A stretch of DNA of 64,000 nucleotides from Streptomyces sp. Edi2. Lineage in GTDB: Bacteria; Actinomycetota; Actinomycetes; Streptomycetales; Streptomycetaceae. This document shows positions 59,074 through 64,000 of this stretch, one piece after another. The DNA lies in assembly GCF_040253635.1 (NCBI RefSeq), contig NZ_JBEJGX010000003.1:4675501-4739500 (forward strand), written 5' to 3'. The notes beneath the pieces were generated by a model that was given only the letters and a program-made list of their open reading frames with translations, did no database searches and was not told the origin of the DNA. The translations under genes were made by a program, and so were the position numbers. How positions within the stretch are numbered: position 1 is the first letter of the stretch; every line of letters begins with the position of its first letter.

Positions 59074-59913
59074 TCACGTCCCCCGGGTGGCCATCAACCT
59101 GCCGACCGCTTCCTCCAGTTCGGCGATGCGGTCGGCAAGACGCTTCTTGTCGGAGCCCTTTGCGTCGCGCAGGAGGAGTTCCACCTCGGCGAGCTGGCCG
59201 GCGATTTCCGCAAGGCGGGATGCGTCGCCGGCGGCGGGCGCCGCGGGCGGCGGGGGCGACGGAGGCGGCTCGGGAGACGACGGGGCGCCGGGGCCTTCCG
59301 GGGGGATGGGGGGATGCCCGGACGGGTTCGCAGGCGAGGGTGTGGGCCGGGGTGAAGCGGTGCCCGTTCCGGCCGTGTCCCTGCCGGTCGTGGTCGTCGG
59401 CGCGGCCGGAGCCGTTGTCGTCGTGGTCGTGGCGGACGGCGGGCCCCCGCCGCCGGGGTGCTCGTCCGATGTCAGCAGACGCTTCAACTGTTCCGCCTGG
59501 GCGGCAAGTTGGCGGTTCTTGCGATGGAGGTCCAGGAAGACGTTCACCTTGGTGCGCAGCAGCCAGGGGTCGAAGGGCTTGATGAGGAAGTCGGCGGCGC
59601 CGACCGTGTAGCCGCGATAGGCGTAGTTCGGGTCGACCGAGGCCCCCGTGAGGAGAATGATCGGGACGTCCTTGGTCTGGTCCAGTCCCTTGATGTTCGC
59701 GGCGGTCTCGAAGCCGTTCATGCCCGGCATCAGCACGTCGATGAGCACGACCGCGAACTCCTCCCGGAGCATGGCCTTCAGGGCCTCTTCGCCGGATCGC
59801 GCACGGACCACCTTCTGGGTGAGCGAGCCCAGTACGGCTTCCAGTGCGACGAGGTTTTCCTCCATGTCGTCGACGATGAGGATGCTGGATGAGGTGTCCG
59901 GTGCGGTCGTCAT
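59074..59913 (-). CDS. osaB: Response regulator with C-terminal coiled coil (OsaB-like)
   Basis: 279 residues. REC domain with phosphoacceptor Asp in VVLIDVLMPGMNG, upstream acidic pair in ILIVDDMEEN and Lys in LIKPFD. No DNA-binding domain: a Thr/Pro-rich linker (about 155-235) leads to a C-terminal coiled coil (RLAEIAGQLAEVELLL, LADRIAELEEAVGRL). This layout and the coupling to a multi-HAMP hybrid kinase match OsaB of Streptomyces coelicolor, which acts in osmoadaptation. Its start overlaps the kinase stop by 4 nt. Confidence 0.8.
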   Translation of the reverse strand: MTTAPDTSSSILIVDDMEENLVALEAVLGSLTQKVVRARSGEEALKAMLREEFAVVLIDVLMPGMNGFETAANIKGLDQTKDVPIILLTGASVDPNYAYRGYTVGAADFLIKPFDPWLLRTKVNVFLDLHRKNRQLAAQAEQLKRLLTSDEHPGGGGPPSATTTTTTAPAAPTTTTGRDTAGTGTASPRPTPSPANPSGHPPIPPEGPGAPSSPEPPPSPPPPAAPAAGDASRLAEIAGQLAEVELLLRDAKGSDKKRLADRIAELEEAVGRLMATRGT

Positions 59914-62900
59914 GAGGGCTCTCCCGCCGTTCCCGTTCCCTGGCCGTCCTCGGGGGTGCCGTTCTGGGGGTTGTCGTCCTCAGGGCCGGCGAACTCGGGG
60001 CTGCCGCCCTCGGAGTTGCCGTCCTCGGGACTGATGACCTCGGCAGCAACGGCCTCGGGACCGACGGCCTCGGGGCTGACGGCCTCCGGATGCGGGGCCG
60101 GATCGCCGTTCTGCTGCGGGTCCAGGAGGCCGCAGATCACGGACAGCAGGCGGTCCACATCCACCGGCTTGGGGATGTAGTCATTGGCCCCGCTCTCGAT
60201 CGCCCTTTCGCGGTCGCCCGGCATGGCCTTCGCGGTGAGCGCGATGACCGGCAGGTCCGCGAATCGAGGCGCATGTCGGATCGCCTTGATCATCTCGTAA
60301 CCATCCATTTCGGGCATCATGATGTCCATCAGCACCAGCGAGACGTCCGGTGTCCGGTCCAGGACCTCCAGCCCCTCGCGGCCGTTCTCGGCGTATTTGA
60401 CGCTGATCCCGACCCGGCCCAGTACGTGGGTGAGCGCGAAGACATTGCGGATGTCGTCGTCGACGATGAGGATCCGGCGGTCGGCCAGTACCTCGCCGGG
60501 GCGTCCGCTGAGCCAGTCCCTGAGGCGGGTGGTCTCGGGCCAGGTGACATCGCTGCCGTCGGGGGAGGGGGCGCCCAGGTGCGGCGCCTGATCCTGTTCC
60601 GACTGGGTGGGGAAGACGTCACTGGCATCGCGGACCTCGCCGGCGTCACCGGCCTCACCGGAAGGGCTGCTCCGCGCGGTGAGGGCGGCCGGTCCTGGCG
60701 GCGTGGCCGTGAGCTGTTCAGCCAGGACGGGGCGGGCGGGGCCGGCCAGTGCGGTGCTGTCCGCGGGGCGGGTGGCGGCGGTGGGGCTGGGCGCGGGGAA
60801 GGGGCCCGTGTAGCGCGCGGGCACGTACAGGGTGAAGGTCGAGCCGACGCCCGGCTCGCTCTCGGCGATGATCCGGCCGCCGAGCAGCGCGGCCATGTCG
60901 CGGCTGATGGACAGGCCGAGGCCGGTGCCGCCGTATTTGCGGTTGGTGGTGCCGTCGGACTGCTGGAACGCCTCGAAGATGCCGTCGAGCTTTTCCGGTG
61001 AGATGCCGATGCCGGTGTCCTTGACGGAGAGGGCGATGACGTCGTCGGCGGTGCGGAGGGATTCCTCCTCGAATTCGGTGCCGGGTACGCGCTGGACGAT
61101 GAGTTCCACGCTGCCGGAGGAGGTGAACTTCACGGCGTTGGACAGGAGGTTGCGCAGGATCTGCTGGAGGCGCTGTTCGTCGGAGAAGAGCTCTTTGGGG
61201 ACGTTCTCGCCGACCTTGACGTCGAAGGTGAGGCCGCGGTCGACGGTGAGCGGCCGGAAGGTGGCGCGGACGTAGTCGAGCAGTTTGATCAGCGGCAGGG
61301 CCTTGGGGTGGACGTCCATCCGGCCGGCCTCGATCTTCGACAGATCGAGGATGTCGTTGATGAGCTGGAGGAGGTCGGAGCCCGCGCGGTGGATGGTGAC
61401 GGCGAACTCCACCTCCTGGGTGGAGAGCCGGCCGTCGGGGTTGTCGGCGAGGAGCCGGGAGAGCACCAGCAGGGAGTTCAGCGGGGTGCGCAGCTCGTGC
61501 GACATATTCGCCAGGAACTCCGACTTGTACTGGGAGGAGGTGGCGAGGAGGGCCGCCTTCTCCTCCAACTCGGCGTTCGTCAGCTGGAGTTCGTCGGAAC
61601 GCTGGCGCAGCTCGGCGGTCAGGCGCTGGGACTCCGACAGCAGGGACTCCGTACGGGCGTTGGCGATGATGGTGTTGATCGAGACGCCGATGGTGTTCAC
61701 GAACTGGTCGATGAAGGCGAGGTGGACCTCGCTGAACCGGCTGAAGGAGGCCAGCTCGATCACGCCGAGCACCTGGTCCTCGAAGAGAACCGGGAGGATG
61801 ACGATGCTGGCCGGTGCCGAGGCGCCGAGCCCGGAGCTGATGGTGATGTAGTCGGGCGGGACGGCGTCGACGACGATGCGCTTCTTCTCCATGGCGGCCT
61901 GGGTGATCAGGCCCCAGCCGGGGGTGCCCAGCCGCAGCCGCGGCAGGGAGCGGCGGCCCTCGGGCTGGCCGGTGCCGTAACCGGCGATCAGCTCCAGGCC
62001 CTCGCCCGGTTCGGCGCCCGCCTCGGCCAGGAAGAACGCGCCGAACTGCGCGTTCACCAGCGGGGTCAGCTCGCGCAGGATCAGATCGGCGACCTCGACC
62101 AGGTCGCGGTGGCCCTGCATCAGGCTGGCGATACGGGCGAGGTTGGACTCCAGCCAGTCCTTGGCGCGGGTGGTCTCGCGGAGGTTGGCGACCATCAGGT
62201 TGACGTTGTTCTTCAGGGCGGCGACCTCGCCCTGGGCGTCCACGGTGATCGAGCCGGACATATCGCCCTGGGTGACCGCGCTGGCCACCTCGGCGATCGC
62301 CCGGACCTGCGTGGTCAGGTTCAGCGCCAGCTCGTTGACGCTGGTGGTCAGCCGCTTCCAGGTGCCGTAGACGCCCTCGACCCGGGCCTGGCCGCCGAGC
62401 TGGCCCTCGCTGCCGACCTCGCGGGCCACACGGGTCACCTCGGAGGAGAACGACGACAGGGTGTCGACCATCGTGTTGATCGTCGACTTCAGCTCCAGGA
62501 TCTCGCCGCGGGCGTCGACGTCGATCTTCTTGGACAGGTCGCCCTTCGCGACGGCGGTGGCGACCTGGGCGATGTTGCGGACCTGGGACGTCAGGTTGTC
62601 GGCCATGGAGTTGACGTTGTCGGTGAGGTTCTTCCACACGCCGGAGACGCCATGGACCTGGGCGCGGCCGCCGAGCCGGCCCTCGGTGCCGACCTCGCGG
62701 GCCACCCGCGTGACCTCGTCGGCGAACGCCCGCAGCTGCTGGACCATCGTGTTGACGGTCTCCTTCAGCTCCAGGATCTCGCCGCGGGCGTCGACGTCGA
62801 TCTTCTTGGACAGGTCTCCGTTGGCCACCGCCGTCGTCACCTGGGCGATGTTGCGGACCTGGGAGGTCAGGTTGAGCGCCATGAAGTTGACGTTGTCGGT

Positions 62901-64000
62901 GAGGTCCTTCCAGACCCCGGAGACGTCCCTGACCTGGGCCTGACCGCCGAGGTTTCCCTCGGTGCCGACCTCGCGGGCGACGCGGGTGACCTCGTCGGCG
63001 AAGGCGGAGAGCTGGTCGACCATGGTGTTGATCGTCGTCTTGAGCTCCAGGATCTCGCCCTTGGCTTCCACGGTGATCGTCTTGCCGAGGTCGCCCTCCG
63101 CGACGGCGGTGGCGACCAGAGCGATGTTGCGGACCTGGGAGGTCAGGTTGTCCGCCATGAAGTTGACGCTCTCGGTGAGGTCCCGCCAGACCCCGGACAC
63201 GCCCCTGACCTGCGCCCGGCCGCCCAGCCGCCCTTCGGTGCCGACCTCGCGGGCCACGCGGGTGACCTCGTCGGCGAAGGCAGAGAGCTGGTCGACCATC
63301 GTGTTGATCGTCGACTTCAGTTCGAGGATCTCGCCCCGCGCGTCCACGGTGATCTTCTGGCTCAGATCGCCGTTCGCCACGGCCGTGGTGACCTGGGCGA
63401 TGTTGCGGACCTGCCAGGTCAGGTTGGACGCCATGAAGTTGACGTTGTCGGTGAGGTCCTTCCAGACCCCGGAGACGCCCCTGACCTGCGCCCGGCCGCC
63501 GAGCCGGCCCTCCGTGCCGACCTCGCGGGCGACCCGGGTGACCTCGTCGGCGAACGCCCGCAGTTGGTCCACCATCTTGTTGACGGTGAGCTTCAGCTCC
63601 AGCAGCTCACCGGTGGCCTCGACCGTCACCTGCTGGGTCAGGTCGCCGGTGGCCACCGCGGTGGTGACCACGGCGATGTCCCGGACCTGCGCCGTCAGCC
63701 GCGACGCCATGGTGTTGACCGCCTCGGTCACATGGAGCCAGTCGCCGGACAGCCCCTGGACCTTCGCCCGGCCGCCGAGCCGGCCCTCGGTGCCGACCTC
63801 GCGGGCGACCCGGGTGACCTCGCCGGTGAACAGCGACAGCTGGTCGACCATGCGGTTGACCCCGTTGCCCAGCCGGCGCAGATCGCCGCGGAGGGCGCGG
63901 TTGCCGTCGTGCAGATCGACCCGCTGGGTCAGGTCGCCGCCGGCCACCGCGTCCAGCACCCGGGTCGCTTTGGCGAGCGGGACCACCAGCGCCTCCAGCA
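59910..64000 (-). CDS. osaA: Hybrid histidine kinase with HAMP array (OsaA-like), 5' end beyond window
   Basis: At least 1363 residues in the window. Six consecutive 92-residue HAMP-type repeats (each with [13 protein letters not shown] and LGG, positions about 62350-63850 in DNA), preceded by another partial one. Then GAF ([11 protein letters not shown] region), coiled coil, HisKA with phosphoacceptor His ([17 protein letters not shown]), HATPase ([33 protein letters not shown]) and a REC domain ([32 protein letters not shown]). The order matches OsaA. The frame is open to the right edge, so the N-terminus is missing. Confidence 0.88.
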   Translation of the reverse strand, partial: LEALVVPLAKATRVLDAVAGGDLTQRVDLHDGNRALRGDLRRLGNGVNRMVDQLSLFTGEVTRVAREVGTEGRLGGRAKVQGLSGDWLHVTEAVNTMASRLTAQVRDIAVVTTAVATGDLTQQVTVEATGELLELKLTVNKMVDQLRAFADEVTRVAREVGTEGRLGGRAQVRGVSGVWKDLTDNVNFMASNLTWQVRNIAQVTTAVANGDLSQKITVDARGEILELKSTINTMVDQLSAFADEVTRVAREVGTEGRLGGRAQVRGVSGVWRDLTESVNFMADNLTSQVRNIALVATAVAEGDLGKTITVEAKGEILELKTTINTMVDQLSAFADEVTRVAREVGTEGNLGGQAQVRDVSGVWKDLTDNVNFMALNLTSQVRNIAQVTTAVANGDLSKKIDVDARGEILELKETVNTMVQQLRAFADEVTRVAREVGTEGRLGGRAQVHGVSGVWKNLTDNVNSMADNLTSQVRNIAQVATAVAKGDLSKKIDVDARGEILELKSTINTMVDTLSSFSSEVTRVAREVGSEGQLGGQARVEGVYGTWKRLTTSVNELALNLTTQVRAIAEVASAVTQGDMSGSITVDAQGEVAALKNNVNLMVANLRETTRAKDWLESNLARIASLMQGHRDLVEVADLILRELTPLVNAQFGAFFLAEAGAEPGEGLELIAGYGTGQPEGRRSLPRLRLGTPGWGLITQAAMEKKRIVVDAVPPDYITISSGLGASAPASIVILPVLFEDQVLGVIELASFSRFSEVHLAFIDQFVNTIGVSINTIIANARTESLLSESQRLTAELRQRSDELQLTNAELEEKAALLATSSQYKSEFLANMSHELRTPLNSLLVLSRLLADNPDGRLSTQEVEFAVTIHRAGSDLLQLINDILDLSKIEAGRMDVHPKALPLIKLLDYVRATFRPLTVDRGLTFDVKVGENVPKELFSDEQRLQQILRNLLSNAVKFTSSGSVELIVQRVPGTEFEEESLRTADDVIALSVKDTGIGISPEKLDGIFEAFQQSDGTTNRKYGGTGLGLSISRDMAALLGGRIIAESEPGVGSTFTLYVPARYTGPFPAPSPTAATRPADSTALAGPARPVLAEQLTATPPGPAALTARSSPSGEAGDAGEVRDASDVFPTQSEQDQAPHLGAPSPDGSDVTWPETTRLRDWLSGRPGEVLADRRILIVDDDIRNVFALTHVLGRVGISVKYAENGREGLEVLDRTPDVSLVLMDIMMPEMDGYEMIKAIRHAPRFADLPVIALTAKAMPGDRERAIESGANDYIPKPVDVDRLLSVICGLLDPQQNGDPAPHPEAVSPEAVGPEAVAAEVISPEDGNSEGGSPEFAGPEDDNPQNGTPEDGQGTGTAGEPS

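Overview
The window is high-GC actinobacterial DNA and almost certainly comes from a Streptomyces chromosome. The evidence is strong GC bias at third codon positions, frequent GTG and TTG starts, and many typical Streptomyces families: DUF397/DUF5753 regulators, SpoIIE-type phosphatases, HATPase 'anti-sigma-like' proteins, DUF5926, DUF6284 and SigE-family sigma factors. No species is assigned.

Layout. (1) 1-3.5 kb: a minus-strand copper-handling operon (membrane protein, YcnI/DUF1775, SCO1/SenC, PCu(A)C chaperone, CopC running off the edge). (2) 3.7-16.2 kb: core-type genes, namely a HATPase, a TetR gene with a perfect 28-bp palindrome upstream, a PepP aminopeptidase, a SpoIIE phosphatase, a primase/polymerase-like protein that has lost its DxD, a secreted protein, DUF5926, a second HATPase, a glycerophosphodiester phosphodiesterase and an HtrA-like protease, ending at tRNA-Ser(UGA). 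(3) 16.3-32.7 kb: a complete actinomycete integrative and conjugative element (AICE) lying between two 58-bp copies of the tRNA 3' half. It carries integrase, excisionase-like gene, a three-gene replication cassette (prim-pol, small zinc protein, DUF3631 ATPase), TraB with candidate clt repeats, a transfer/spread operon that includes a Pycsar-effector-like (PycTM) membrane protein, an XRE/TPR regulator and a KorSA-like GntR-NUDIX fusion. Two perfect 16-bp palindromes are probably its operators. (4) 32.7-33.1 kb: what looks like the decayed left end of a second, related element plus a DUF6284 fragment. (5) 33.2-41.0 kb: accessory genes (TIM-barrel protein, PepSY protein, cold-shock-like and Imm35-like small proteins, lipoprotein, DUF4186, GNAT, methyltransferase, prim-pol). 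(6) 41.3-47.3 kb: a 9-bp repeat array, a small secreted protein, and an igr-like operon (two acyl-CoA dehydrogenases, ChsH2-like, ChsH1-like and Ltp2-like proteins) matching the scheme for removing the last three side-chain carbons of steroids. (7) 47.5-58.4 kb: regulators and enzymes, including ArsR/aldo-keto reductase, SigE-family sigma, Imm49, AraC, a small Pro-rich peptide coupled to a PCMT-like methyltransferase, cupin, a DUF397/XRE/HATPase trio, and an HxlR remnant. (8) 58.7-64 kb: two unrecognised small peptides and an OsaB/OsaA-like response regulator and multi-HAMP hybrid kinase running off the edge.

How parts work together. In the AICE most genes overlap by 4 nt (ATGA/GTGA), and perfect hairpins separate the modules. 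The palindromes, the degenerate copy upstream of the GntR-NUDIX gene and the XRE gene suggest a KorSA-type repression switch. The igr-like genes are stop-start coupled and should act as one pathway; three of the five proteins carry low-complexity inserts. The AraC gene and the cupin gene look like an original divergent pair, now separated by a peptide-methyltransferase module flanked by ~100-bp direct repeats.
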